Part shown: one piece after another, positions 47,260 to 60,577 of the stretch | How positions within the stretch are numbered: position 1 is the first letter of the stretch | Layout of the letters: the number at the start of each line of letters is the position of its first letter | From: Euonymus europaeus | Lineage: Eukaryota; Streptophyta; Magnoliopsida; Celastrales; Celastraceae | Direction of reading: 5' to 3' | NCBI GenBank assembly: GCA_963580455.1 | Contig: OY756970.1 | Location: forward strand, 868,001-932,000 | DNA: 64,000 nt | Notes under the pieces: model-generated | Told to the model about the DNA's origin: nothing | The model's database searches: none | What the model saw: only the letters and a program-made list of their open reading frames with translations | Translations under genes and position numbers: made by a program

Positions 47260-50200
47260 AGGTGAAACGAGACCTACTAGCCACGAGTTCTGAAATCAAA
47301 ATCCGAAACTCCAGGATTGTAGAGCTCGAAAATTAGTGTGAAATCAAGCTAAAAATCATCCAATTCAGAACTCGAAGTCAACGGATATTAATAAAACCGT
47401 TTACGTAAAGAAACCACATTTCGCGGCTAACTAAGTGAAAGGAGACCTACTAGCCACGAGTTCTGAAATCAAAATCCGAAACTCCAGGATTGTAGAGCTA
47501 AAAAATTAGTGTGAAATCAAGCTAAAAATCACCGAATTCAGAACTCGGAGTCAACGGATATTCATAAAACCGTTTACGTAAAGAAACCACATTTCGCGGC
47601 TAACTAGGTGAAACGAGACCTACAAGCCACGAGTTCTGAAATCAAAATCCAAAATGCCAAGATTGTAGATCTCGAAAAGTAGTGTGAAATCAAGCTAAAA
47701 ATCACCGAATTCAGAACTCGGAGTCAACGGATATTCATCAAACCGTTTACGTAAAGAAACCACATTTCGCGCCTAACTAGGTGAAACGAGACCTACTAGC
47801 CACGAGTTCTGAAATCAAAATCGGAAATGCCAGGATTGTAGAGCTCGAAAAGTAGTGTGAAATCAAGCTAAAAATCACCGAATTCAGAACTCGGAGTCAA
47901 TGGATATTCATAAAACCGTTGTCGTAAAGAAACCACATATCGCTCCTAACTAGGTGAAACGAGACCTACTAGCCACGAGTTCTGAAATCAAAATCAGAAA
48001 CTCCAGGATTGTAGAGCTCGAAAAGTAGTGTGAAATCATCCTAAAAATCGCCGAATTCAGAACTCGGAGTCAACGGATATTCATAAAACCGTTTACGTAA
48101 AGAAACCACATTTCGCGGATAACTAGGTGAAATGAGACCTACTAGCCACGAGTTCTGAAATTAAAATCCGAAACTCCAGGATTGTAGAGCTCAAAAATTA
48201 GTGTGAAATCAAGCTAAAAATCACCCAATTCAGAACTCGAAGTCAACGGATATTAATAAAACCGTTTACGTAAAGAAACCACATTTCGCGGCTAACTACG
48301 TGAAACGAGACCTACTAGCCACGAGTTCTGAAATCAAAATCCGAAACTCCAGGATTGTAGAGCTAAAAAATTAGTGTGAAATCAAGCTAAAAATCACCCA
48401 ATTCAGAACTCGGAGTCAACGGATATTCATAAAACCGATTAAGTAAAGAAACCACATTTCGCGCCTAACTAGGTGAAACGAGACCTACAAGCCACGAGTT
48501 CTGAAATCAAAATCCGAAATACCAAGATTGTAGATCTCAAAAAGTAGTGTGAAATCAAGCTTAAAATCACCGAATTGAGAACTCGGAGTAAACGGATATT
48601 CATAAAACCGTTTACGTAAAGAAACCACATTTCGCGCCTAACTAGGTGAAACGAGACCTACTAGCCACGAGTTTTGAAATCAAAATCAGAAATGCCAGGA
48701 TTGTAGAGCTCGAAAAGTAGTGTGAAATCAAGCTAAAAATCACCGAATTCAGAACTCGGAGTCAACGGATATTCATAAAACCGTTTACGTAAAGAAACCA
48801 AATTTCGCGCCTAACTATGCGAAACGAGACCTACTAGCTACGAGTTCTGAAATCAAAATCTGATACGCCAGGATTGTAGAGCTCGAAAAGTAGTGTGAAA
48901 TCAAGCTAAAAATCACCGAATTCAGAACTCGGAGTCAACGGATATTCATAAAACCGTTTACGTAAAGAAACCACATTTCGCGGATAACTAGGTGAAATGA
49001 GACCTACTAGCCACGAGTTCTGAAATTAAAATCCGAAACTCCAGGATTGTAGAGCTCAAAAATTAGTGTGAAATCAAGCTAAAAATCACCGAATTCAGAA
49101 CTCGAAGTCAACGGATATTCATAAAACCGTTTACTTAAAGAAACCACATTTCGCGCCTAACTATGCGAAACGAGACCTACTAGCCACGAGTTCTGAAATC
49201 AAAATCCGAAACGCCAGGATTGTAGAGCTCGAAAAGTAGTGTGAAATCAAGCTAAAAATCACCGAATTCAGAACTCGGAGTCAATGGATATTCATAAAAC
49301 CGTTTAAGTAAAGAAACCACATTTCGCGCCTAACTATGTGAAACGAGACCTACTAGCCACGAGTTCTGAAATCAAAATCTGATACTCCAGGATTGTAGAG
49401 CTCGAAAAGTAGTGTGAAATCAAGCTAAAAATCACCGAATTCAGAACTCGGAGTCAACGGATATTCATAAAACCGTTTACGTAAAGAAACCACATTTCGC
49501 GGCTAACTAGGTGAAACAAGACCTACTAGCCACGAGTTCTGAAATTAAAATCCGAAACTTTAGGATTGTAGAGCTCGAAAAGTAGTGTGAAATCAAGCTA
49601 AAAATCACCGAATTCAGAACTCAGAGTCAACGGATATTCATAAAATCGTTTACGTAAAGAAACCACATTTCGCGGCTAACTAGGTGAAACGAGACCTACT
49701 AGCCACGAGTTCTGAAATCAAAATCCGAAATATCAGGATTGTAGAGCTCGCAAAGTAGTGTGAAATCAAGCTAAAAATCACCGAATTCAGAACTCCGAGT
49801 CAACGGATATTCATAAAATCGTTTATGTAAAGAAACCACATTTCGCGGCTAACTAGGTGAAACGAGACCTACTAGCCACGAGTTCTGAAATCAAAATCAG
49901 AAACTCCAGGATTGTAGAGCTCGAAAAGTAGTGTGAAATCAAGCTAAAAATCACCGAATTCAGAACTCGTAGTCAACGGATATTCATAAAACCGTTTACG
50001 TAAAGAAACCACATTTCGCGGATAACTAGGTGAAACGAGACCTACTAGCCACGAGTTCTGAAATCAAAATCAGAAACTCCAGGATTGTAGAGCTCGAAAA
50101 GTAGTGTGAAATCAAGCTAAAAATCACCGAATTCAGAACTCGGAGTCAACGGATATTCATAAAACCGTTTACGTAAAGAAACCACATTTCGCGGATAACT

Positions 50201-50373
50201 AGGTGAAACGAGACCTACTAGCCACGAGTTCTGAAATCAAAATCCGAAACTCCAGGATTGTAGAGCTCGAAAATTAGTGTGAAATCAAGCTAAAAATCAC
50301 CGAATTCAGAACTCGTAGTCAACGGATATTCATAAAACCGTTTACGTAAAGAAACCACATTTCGCGGCTAACT
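47260..50373 (+). repeat. Large duplicated segment, copy 1
   Basis: Ten monomers at 47260-48989 match 52795-54524 in order (offset 5535 bp, 32 monomers less one deleted base), sharing TCATCCTAAAAATCGCC, TAACTACGTG, CCGATTAAGTAAA, AAGCTTAAAATC and GAATTGAG with GTAAACGG. Monomers at 49163-50373 match 54871-56081 at 5708 bp (33 monomers less one base). The copies differ in between: GGATAACT/AAATTAAAATCC at 48990 here, two other monomers there. Confidence 0.85.
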
Positions 50374-51238
50374 AGGTGAAACGAGACCTACTAGCCACGA
50401 GTTCTGAAATCAAAATCCGAAACTCCAGGATTGTAGAGCTCGAAAAGTAGTGTGAAATCAAGCTAAAAATCGCCGAATTCAGAACTCGGAGTCAACGGAT
50501 ATTCATAAAACCGTTTACGTAAAGAAACCACATTTCGCGGATAACTAGGTGAAATGAGACCTACTAGCCACGAGTTCTGAAATCAAAATCCGAAACTCCA
50601 GGATTGTAGAGCTAAAAAATTAGTGTGAAATCAAGATAAAAATCACCCAATTCAGAACTCGGAGTCAACGGATATTCATAAAACCGTTTAGGTAACGAAA
50701 CCACATTTCGCGCCTAACTAGGTGAAACGAGACCTACAAGCCACGAGTTCTGAAATCAAAATCCGAAATGCCAAGATTGTAGATCTCGAAAAGTAGTGTG
50801 AAATCAAGCTAAAAATCACCGAATTCAGAACTCGGAGTCAACGGATATTCATAAAACCGTTTACGTAAAGAAACCACATTTCGCGCCTAACTAGGTGAAA
50901 CGAGACCTACTAGCCACGAGTTCTGAAATCAAAATCGGAAATGCCAGGATTGTAGAGCTCGAAAAGTAGTGTGAAATCAAGCTAAAAATTACCGAATTCA
51001 GAACTCGGAGTCAACGGATATTCATAAAATCGTTTACGTAAAGAAACCACATTTCGCGCCTAACTATGCGAAACGAGACCTACTAGCCACGAGTTCTGAA
51101 ATCAAAATCCGAAACACCAGGATTGTAGAGCTCGAAAAGTAGTGTGAAATCAAGCTAAAAATCACCGAATTCAGAACTCGGAGTCAACGGATATTCATAA
51201 AACCGTTTAAGTAAAGAAACCACATTTCGCGCCTAACT
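50374..51238 (+). repeat. Five-monomer block copied from 39129-39993
   Basis: The order CTCC/ATCGCCG; GGATAACT/AAATGAG/AAAAAATTAG with TTTAGGTAA; ATGCCAAG; CGGAAATGCC/AATTACCG; ATGCG/AAACACC repeats 39129-39993, exactly 11245 bp (65 monomers) upstream. It is the longest-distance block match I traced in the right half. Confidence 0.75.
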
Positions 51239-51930
51239 ATGCGAAACGAGACCTACTAGCCACGAGTTCTGAAATCAAAATCAGAAACTCCAGGATTGTA
51301 GAGCTCGAAAAGTAGTGTGAAATCAAGCTAAAAATCACCGAATTCAGAACTCGTAGTCAACGGATATTCATAAAACCGTTTACGTAAAGAAACCACATTT
51401 CGCGGATAACTAGGTGAAACGAGACCTACTAGCCACGAGTTCTGAAATCAAAATCAGAAACTCCAGGATTGTAGAGCTCGAAAAGTAGTGTGAAATCAAG
51501 CTAAAAATCACCGAATTCAGAACTCGGAGTCAACGGATATTCATAAAACCGTTTAAGTAAAGAAACCACATTTCGCGCCTAACTATGTGAAACGAGACCT
51601 ACTAGCCACGAGTTCTGAAATCAAAATCTGAAACGCCAGGATTGTAGAGCTCGAAAAGTAGTGTGAAATCAAGCTAAAAATCACCGAATTCAGAACTCGG
51701 AGTCAACGGATATTCATAAAACCGTTTACGTTAAGAAACCACATTTCGCGCCTAATTAGGTGAAACGAGACCTACTAGCCACGAGTTCTGAAATCAAAAT
51801 CCGAAACTCCAGGATTTTAGATCTCGAAAAGTAATGTGAAATCAAGCTAAAAATCACCGAATTCAGAACTCGGAGTCAACGGATATTCATAAAACCGTTT
51901 ACGTAAAGAAACCACATTTCGCGGCTAACT

Positions 51931-52102
51931 AGGTGAAACGAGACCTACTAGCCACGAGTTCTGAAATTAAAATCCGAAACTTTAGGATTGTAGAGCTCGA
52001 AAATAGTGTGAAATCAAGCTAAAAATCACCGAATTCAGAACTCGGAGTCAACAGATATTCATAAAACCGTTTACGTAAAGAAACCACATTTCGCGCCTAA
52101 CT
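51931..52102 (+). repeat. 172-bp monomer with 1-bp deletion
   Basis: CTCGAAAATAGTG near 52003 is missing the G of CTCGAAAAGTAGTG. Otherwise it is the AAATTAAAATCC/ACTTTAGG type. Every later start is shifted by 1 bp. Confidence 0.88.
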
Positions 52103-52794
52103 AGGTGAAACGAGACCTACCTGCCACGAGTTCTGAAATCAAAATCCAAAATATCAGGATTGTAGAGCTCGCAAAGTAGTGTGAAATCAAGCTAAAAATC
52201 ACCGAATTCAGAACTCGGAGTCAACAGATATTCATAAAACCGTTTACGTAAAGAAACCACATTTCGCGGCTAACTAGGTGAAACGAGACCTACTAGCCAC
52301 GAGTTCTGAAATAAAAATCCGAAACTCCAGGATTGTAGAGCTCGAAAAGTAGTGTGAAATCAAGCTAAAAATCACCGAATTCAGAACTCGGAGTCAACAG
52401 ATATTCATAAAACCGTTTACGTAAAGAAACCACATTTCGCGCCTAACTATGTGAAATGAGACCTACTAGCCACGAGTTCTGAAATCAAAATCCGAAACGC
52501 CATGATTGTAGAGCTCGAAAAGTAGTGTGAAATCAAGCTAAAAATCACCGAATTCAGAACTCGGAGTCAACGGATATTCATAAAACCGTTTACGTAAAGA
52601 AACCACATTTCGCGCCTAATTAGGTGAAACGAGACCTACTAGCCACAAGTTCTGAAATCAAAATCCGAAATGCCAGGATTGTAGAGCTCGAAAAGTAGTG
52701 TGAAATCAAGCTAAAAATCACCGAATTCAAAACTCGGAGTCAACGGATATTCATAAATCCGTTTACGTAAAGAAACCACATTTCGCGGATAACT

Positions 52795-55700
52795 AGGTGA
52801 AACGAGACCTACTAGCCACGAGTTCTGAAATCAAAATCCGAAACTCCAGGATTGTAGAGCTCGAAAATTAGTGTGAAATCAAGCTAAAAATCACCCAATT
52901 CAGAACTCGAAGTCAACGGATATTAATAAAACCGTTTACGTAAAGAAACCACATTTCGCGGCTAACTAAGTGAAACGAGACCTACTAGCCACGAGTTCTG
53001 AAATCAAAATCCGAAACTCCAGGATTGTAGAGCTAAAAAATTAGTGTGAAATCAAGCTAAAAATCACCCAATTCAGAACTCGGAGTCAACGGATATTCAT
53101 AAAACCGTTTACGTAAAGAAACCACATTTCGCGCCTAACTAGGTGAAACGAGACCTACAAGCCACGAGTTCTGAAATCAAAATCCAAAATGCCAAGATTG
53201 TAGATCTCGAAAAGTAGTGTGAAATCAAGCTAAAAATCACCGAATTCAGAACTCGGAGTCAACGGATATTCATAAAACCGTTTACGTAAAGAAACCACAT
53301 TTCGCGCCTAACTAGGTGAAACGAGACCTACTAGCCACGAGTTCTGAAATCAAAATCGGAAATGCCAGGATTGTAGAGCTCAAAAAGTAGTGTGAAATCA
53401 AGCTAAAAATCACCGAATTCAGAACTCGGAGTCAACAGATATTCATAAAACCGTTGTCGTAAAGAAACCACATTTCGCGGCTAACTAGGTGAAACGAGAC
53501 CTACTAGCCACGAGTTCTGAAATCAAAATCCGAAACTCCAAGATTGTAGAGCTCGAAAAGTAGTGTGAAATCATCCTAAAAATCGCCGAATTCAGAACTC
53601 GGAGTCAACGGATATTCATAAAACCGTTTACGTAAAGAAACCACATTTCGCGGATAACTAGGTGAAATGAGACCTACTAGCCACGAGTTCTGAAATTAAA
53701 ATCCGAAACTCCAGGATTGTAGAGCTCAAAAATTAGTGTGAAATCAAGCTAAAAATCACCCAATTCAGAACTCGAAGTCAACGGATATTAATAAAACCGT
53801 TTACGTAAAGAAACCACATTTCGCGGCTAACTACGTGAAACGAGACCTACTAGCCACGAGTTCTGAAATCAAAATCCGAAACTCCAGGATTGTAGAGCTA
53901 AAAAATTAGTGTGAAATCAAGCTAAAAATCACCCAATTCAGAACTCGGAGTCAACGGATATTCATAAAACCGATTAAGTAAAGAAACCACATTTCGCGCC
54001 TAACTAGGTGAAACGAGACCTACAAGCCACGAGTTCTGAAATCAAAATCCGAAATACCAAGATTGTAGATCTCAAAAAGTAGTGTGAAATCAAGCTTAAA
54101 ATCACCGAATTGAGAACTCGGAGTAAACGGATATTCATAAAACCGTTTACGTAAAGAAACCACATTTCGCGCCTAACTAGGTGAAACGAGACCTACTAGC
54201 CACGAGTTTTGAAATCAAAATCGGAAATGCCAGGATTGTAGAGCTCGAAAAGTAGTGTGAAATCAAGCTAAAAATCACCGAATTCAGAACTCGGAGTCAA
54301 CGGATATTCATAAAACCGTTTACGTAAAGAAACCAAATTTCGCGCCTAACTATGCGGAACGAGACCTACTAGCCACGAGTTCTGAAATCAAAATCCGAAA
54401 CACCAGGATTGTAGAGCTCGAAAAGTAGTGTGAAATCAAGCTAAAAATCACCGAATTCAGAACTCGGAGTCAATGGATATTCATAAAACCGTTTAAGTAA
54501 AGAAACCACATTTTGCGCCTAACTATGTGAAACGAGACCTACTAGCCACAAGTTCTGAAATCAAAATCTTATACGCCAGGATTGTAGAGCTCGAAAAGTA
54601 GTGTGAAATCAAGGTAAAAATCACCGAATTCAGAACTCGGAGTCAACGGATATTCATAAAACCGTTTACGTAAAGAAACCACATTTCGCGCCTAACTAGG
54701 TGAAACGAGACCTACTAGCCACGAGTTTTGAAATCAAAATCGGAAATGCCAGGATTGTAGAGCTCGAAAAGTAGTGTGAAATCAAGCTAAAAATCACCGA
54801 ATTCAGAACTCGGAGTCAACGGATATTCATAAAACCGTTTACGTAAAGAAACCACATTTCGCGCCTAACTATGCGAAACGAGACCTACTAGCCACGAGTT
54901 CTGAAATCAAAATCCGAAACGCCAGGATTGTAGAGCTCGAAAAGTAGTGTGAAATCAAGCTAAAAATCACCGAATTCAGAACTCGGAGTCAATGGATATT
55001 CATAAAACCGTTTAAATAAAGAAACCACATTTCGCGCCTAACTATGTGAAACGAGACCTACTAGCCACGAGTTCTGAAATCAAAATCTGATACTCCAGGA
55101 TTGTAGAGCTCGAAAAGTAGTGTGAAATCAAGCTAAAAATCACCGAATTCAGAACTCGGATTCAATGGATATTCATAAAACCGTTTACGTAAAGAAACCA
55201 CATTTCGCGGCTAACTAGGTGAAACAAGACCTACTAGCCACGAGTTCTGAAATTAAAATCCGAAACTTTAGGATTGTAGAGCTCGAAACGTAGTGTGAAA
55301 TCAAGCTAAAAATCACCGAATTCAGAACTCATAGTCAACGGATATTCATAAAATCGTTTACGTAAAGAAACCACATTTCGCGGCTAACTAGGTGAAACGA
55401 GACCTACTAGCCAAGAGTTCTGAAATCAAAATCCGAAATATCAGGATTGTAGAGCTCGCAAAGTAGTGTGAAATCAAGCTAAAAATCACCGAATTCAGAA
55501 CTCCGAGTCAACGGATATTCATAAAATCGTTTACGTAAAGAAACCACATTTCGCGGCTAACTAGGTGAAACGAGACCTACTAGCCACGAGTTCTGAAATC
55601 AAAATCAGAAACTCCAGGATTGTAGAGCTCGAAAAGTAGTGTGAAATCAAGCTAAAAATCACCGAATTCAGAACTCGTAGTCAACGGATATTCATAAAAC

Positions 55701-56081
55701 CGTTTACGTAAAGAAACCACATTTCGCGGATAACTAGGTGAAACGAGACCTACTAGCCACGAGTTCTGAAATCAAAATCAGAAACTCCAGGATTGTAGAG
55801 CTCGAAAAGTAGTGTGAAATCAAGCTAAAAATCACCGAATTCAGAACTCGGAGTCAACGGATATTCATAAAACCGTTTACGTAAAGAAACCACATTTCGC
55901 GGATAACTAGGTGAAACGAGACCTACTAGCCACGAGTTCTGAAATCAAAATCCGAAACTCCAGGATTGTAGAGCTCGAAAATTAGTGTGAAATCAAGCTA
56001 AAAATCACCGAATTCAGAACTCGGAGTCAACGGATATTCATAAAACCGTTTACGTAAAGAAACCACATTTCGCGCCTAACT
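52795..56081 (+). repeat. Large duplicated segment, copy 2
   Basis: Partner of 47260-50373. It carries the same run of rare variants but has one more monomer between the two matched parts (54525-54870 against 48990-49162). Private changes include TATGCGGAACG, CTTATACGCC, AAGGTAAAAATC, TTTAAATAAAG and CCAAGAGTTC. Confidence 0.85.
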
Positions 56082-56427
56082 AGGTGAAACGAGACCTACT
56101 AGCCACGAGTTCTGAAATCAGAATCCGAAACTTTAGGATTGTAGAGCTCGAAAAGTAGTGTGAAATCAAGCTAAAAATCACCGAATTCAGAACTCGGAGT
56201 CAACAAATATTCATAAAACCGTTGTCGTAAAGAAACCACATTTCGCGCCTAACTAGATGAAACGAGACCTACTAGCCACGAGTTCTGAAATCAAAATCCG
56301 AAATATCAGGATTGTAGAGCTCGCAAAGTAGTGTGAAATCAAGCTAAAAATCACCGAATTCAGAACTCAGAGTCAACGGATATTCATAAAATCGTTTACG
56401 TAAAGAAACCACATTTCGCGGCTAACT

Positions 56428-57464
56428 AGGTGAAACGAGACCTACTAGCCACGAGTTCTGAAATCAAAATGCGAAACTCCAGGATTGTAGAGCTCGAAAA
56501 GTAGTGTGAAATCAAGCTAAAAATCACCGAATTCAGAACTCGGAGTCAACGGATATTCATAAAACCGTTTACGTAAAGAAACCACATTTCGCGGATAACT
56601 AGGTGAAACGAGACCTACTAGCCACGAGTTCTGAAATCAAAATCCGAAACTCCAGGATTGTAGAGCTCGAAAATTAGTGTGAAATCAAGCTAAAAATCAC
56701 CAAATTCAGAACTCGAAGTCAACGGATATTAATAAAACCGTTTACGTAAAGAAACCACATTTCGCGGCTAACTAGGTGAAATGAGACCTACTAGCCACGA
56801 GTTCTTAAATCAAAATCCGAAACTCCAGGATTGTAGAGCTAAAAAATTAGTGTGAAATCAAGCTAAAAATCACCCAATTCAGAACTCGGAGTCAACGGAT
56901 ATTCATAAAACCGTTTACGTAAAGAAACCACATTTCGCGCCTAACTAGGTGAAACGAGACCTACAAGCCACGAGTTCTGAAATCAAAATCCGAAACTCCA
57001 AGATTGTAGATCTCGAAAAGTAGTGTGAAATCAAGCTAAAAATCACCGAATTCAGAACTCGGAGTCAACGGATATTAATAAAACCGTTTCGAAAAGAAAC
57101 CACATTTCGCGCCTAACTAGGTGAAACGAGACCTACTAGCCACGAGTTCTGAAATCAAAATCGGAAATGCCAGGATTGTAGAGCTCAAAAAGTAGTGTGA
57201 AATCAAGCTAAAAATCACCGAATTCAGAACTCGGAGTCAACAGATATTCATAAAACCGTTGTCGTAAAGAAACCACATTTCGTGCCTAACTAGGTGAAAC
57301 GAGACCTACTAGCCACGAGTTCTGAAATCAAAATCCGAAATATCAGGATTGTAGAGCTCGCAAAGTAGTGTGAAATCAAGCTAAAAATCACCGAATTCAG
57401 AACTCAGAGTCAACGGATATTCATAAAATCGTTTACGTAAAGAAACCACATTTCGCGGCTAACT
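56428..57464 (+). repeat. 6-mer HOR, copy 1 (1037 bp)
   Basis: Order: ATGCGAAACTCC; GGATAACT/AAAATTAG with CACCAAATTC; TTCTTAAATC with AAAAAATTAG; CAAGCC/CTCCAAG ending GTTTCGAAAAG; CGGAAATGCC with CTCAAAAAG and GTTGTCG; ATATCAGG with CAGAGTC. One base shorter than six full monomers because of the deletion in the fourth. Confidence 0.9.
56947..57118 (+). repeat. 172-bp monomer with damaged palindrome
   Basis: The TTTACGTAAA site reads TTTCGAAAA at about 57087: one A lost and T changed to A. This makes a shorter TTTCGAAA palindrome. The identical lesion recurs 1037 bp later at about 58124. Confidence 0.9.
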
Positions 57465-58501
57465 AGGTGAAACGAGACCTACTAGCCACGAGTTCTGAAA
57501 TCAAAATGCGAAACTCCAGGATTGTAGAGCTCGAAAAGTAGTGTGAAATCAAGCTAAAAATCACCGAATTCAGAACTCGGAGTCAACGGATATTCATAAA
57601 ACCGTTTACGTAAAGAAACCACATTTCGCGGATAACTAGGTGAAACGAGACCTACTAGCCACGAGTTCTGAAATCAAAATCCGAAACTCCAGGATTGTAG
57701 AGCTCGAAAATTAGTGTGAAATCAAGCTAAAAATCACCAAATTCAGAACTCGAAGTCAACGGATATTAATAAAACCGTTTACGTAAAGAAACCACATTTC
57801 GCGGCTAACTAGGTGAAACGAGACCTACTAGCCACGAGTTCTTAAATCAAAATCCGAAACTCCAGGATTGTAGAGCTAAAAAATTAGTGTGAAATCAAGC
57901 TAAAAATCACCCAATTCAGAACTCGGAGTCAACGGATATTCATAAAACCGTTTACGTAAAGAAACCACATTTCGCGCCTAACTAGGTGAAACGAGACCTA
58001 CAAGCCACGAGTTCTGAAATCAAAATCCGAAACTCCAAGATTGTAGATCTCGAAAAGTAGTGTGAAATCAAGCTAAAAATCACCGAATTCAGAACTCGGA
58101 GTCAACGGATATTAATAAAACCGTTTCGAAAAGAAACCACATTTCGCGCCTAACTAGGTGAAACGAGACCTACTAGCCACGAGTTCTGAAATCAAAATCG
58201 GAAATGCCAGGATTGTAGAGCTCAAAAAGTAGTGTGAAATCAAGCTAAAAATCACCGAATTCAGAACTCGGAGTCAACAGATATTCATAAAACCGTTGTC
58301 GTAAAGAAACCACATTTCGTGCCTAACTAGGTGAAACGAGACCTACTAGCCACGAGTTCTGAAATCAAAATCCGAAATATCAGGATTGTAGAGCTCGCAA
58401 AGTAGTTTGAAATCAAGCTAAAAATCACCGAATTCAGAACTCAGATTCAACGGATATTCATAAAATCGTTTACGTAAAGAAACCACATTTCGCGGCTAAC
58501 T
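57465..58501 (+). repeat. 6-mer HOR, copy 2 (1037 bp)
   Basis: Repeats 56428-57464 including its 1-bp deletion. Differences I saw: AAACGAG for AAATGAG in the third monomer, AGTAGTTTG and CAGATTCAACGG in the sixth. Confidence 0.9.
57984..58155 (+). repeat. 172-bp monomer, second copy of the damaged palindrome
   Basis: Same TTTCGAAAA form as the monomer at 56947, inherited by 6-mer duplication. Confidence 0.9.
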
Positions 58502-59366
58502 AGGTGAAACGAGACCTACTAGCCATGAGTTCTGAAATCAAAATCCGAAACTCCAGGATTGTAGAGCTCGAAAAGTAGTGTGAAATCAAGCTAAAAATCG
58601 CCGAATTCATAACTCTGAGTCAACGGATATTCATAAAACCGTTTACGTAAAGAAACCACATTTCGCGGATAACTAGGTGAAATGAGACCTACTAGCCACG
58701 AGTTCTGAAATCAAAATCCGAAACTCCAGGATTGTAGAGCTCAAAAATTAGTGTGAAATCAAGCTAAAAATCACCCAATTCAGAACTCGAAGTCAACGGA
58801 TATTAATAAAACTGTTTACGTAAAGAAAACACATTTCGCGGCTAACTAGGTGAAACGAGACCTACTAGCCACGAGTTCTGAAATCAAAATCCGAAACTCC
58901 GGGATTGTAGAGCTAAAAAATTAGTGTGAAATCAAGCTAAAAATCACCCAATTCAGAACTCGGATTCAACGGATATTCATAAAACCGTTTACGTAAAGAA
59001 ACCACATTTCGCGCCTAACTAGGTGAAACGAGACCTACAAGCCACGAGTTCTGAAATCAAAATCCAAAATGCCAAGATTGTAGATCTCGAAAAGTAGTGT
59101 GAAATCAAGCTAAAAATCACCGAATTCAGAACTCGGAGTCAACGGATATTCATAAAACCGTTTACGTAAAGAAACCACATTTCGCGGCTAACTAGGTGAA
59201 ACGAGACCTACTAGCCACGAGTTCTGAAATCAAAATCCGAAACGCCAGGATTGTAGAGCTCGAAAAGTAGTGCGAAATCAAGCTAAAAATCACCGAATTC
59301 AGAACTCGGAGTCAACGGATATTCATAAAACCGTTTACGTAAAGAAACCACATTTCGCGCCTAACT

Positions 59367-59712
59367 AGGTGAAACGAGACCTACTAGCCACGAGTTCTGA
59401 AATCAAAATGCGAAACTCCAGGATTGTAGAGCTCGAAAAGTAGTGTGAAATCAAGCTAAAAATCACCGAATTCAGAACTCGGAGTCAACGGATATTCATA
59501 AAACCGTTTATGTAAAGAAACCACATTTCGCGACTAACTATGTGAAACGAGACCTACTAGCCACGAGTTCTGAAATCAAAATCCGAAACGCCAGGATTGT
59601 AGAGCTCGAAAAGTATTGTGAAATCAAGCTAAAAATCACCGAATTCAGAACTCGGAGTCAACGGATATTCATAAAACCGTTTACGTAAAGAAACCACATT
59701 TCGCGGATAACT
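59367..59712 (+). repeat. Dimer block repeated at 60751 and 63000
   Basis: A CTCC monomer ending TTTATGTAAAG and CGCGACTAACT, followed by a TATGTG/ACGCC monomer with AAGTATTGTG, occurs at 59367-59712, 60751-61096 and 63000-63345. The steps are 1384 bp (8 monomers) and 2249 bp (13 monomers). The first copy has ATGCGAAACTCC, the other two ATCCGAAACTCC. Confidence 0.85.
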
Positions 59713-60058
59713 AGGTGAAACGAGACCTACTAGCCACGAATTCTGAAATCAAAATCCGAAAAGCCAGGATTGTAGAGCTCGAAAAGTAGTGTGAAATCAA
59801 GCTAAAAATCACCGAATTCAGAACTCGGAGTCAAAGGATATTCATAAATCCGTTTACGTAAAGAAATCACATTTCGCGGATAACTAGGTGAAACGAGACC
59901 TACTAGCCACGAGTTCTGAAATCAAAATCCGAAACTCCAGGATTGTAGAGCTCGAAAATTAGTGTGAAATCAAGCTAAAAATCACCCAATTCAGAACTCG
60001 AAGTCAACGGATATTAATAAAACCGTTTACGTAAAGAAACCACATTTCGCGGCTAACT

Positions 60059-60577
60059 AGGTGAAACGAGACCTACTAGCCACGAGTTCTGAAATCAAAA
60101 TCCGAAACTCCAGGATTGTAGAGCTAAAAAATTAGTGTGAAATCAAGCTAAAAATCACCCAATTCAGAACTCGGAGTCAACGGATATTCATAAAACCGTT
60201 TACGTAAAGAAACCACATTTCGCGCCTAACTAGGTGAAACGAGACCTACAAGCCACGAGTTCTGAAATCAAAATCCAAAACGCCAAGATTGTAGATCTCG
60301 AAAAGTAGTGTGAAATCAAGCTAAAAATCACCGAATTCAGAACTCGGAGTCAACGGATATTCATAAAACCGTTTACGTAAAGAAACCACATTTCGCGCCT
60401 AACTAGGTGAAACGAGACCTACTAGCGACGAGTTCTGAAATCAAAATCGGAAATGCCAGGATTGTAGAGCTCGAAAAGTAGTGTGAAATCAAGCTAAAAA
60501 TCACCGAATTCAGAACTCGGAGTCAACAGATATTCATAAAACCGTTGTCGTAAAGAAACCACATTTCGCGCCTAACT
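60059..60577 (+). repeat. Three-monomer block repeated at 63519-64000
   Basis: The order CTCC with AAAAAATTAG; CAAGCC/CCAAAACGCCAAG; TAGCGACGAG/CGGAAATGCC recurs at 63519 to the window end, 3460 bp (20 monomers) later. TAGCGACGAG is seen only at these two places (60424 and 63884). A larger unit probably continues beyond base 64000. Confidence 0.8.
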
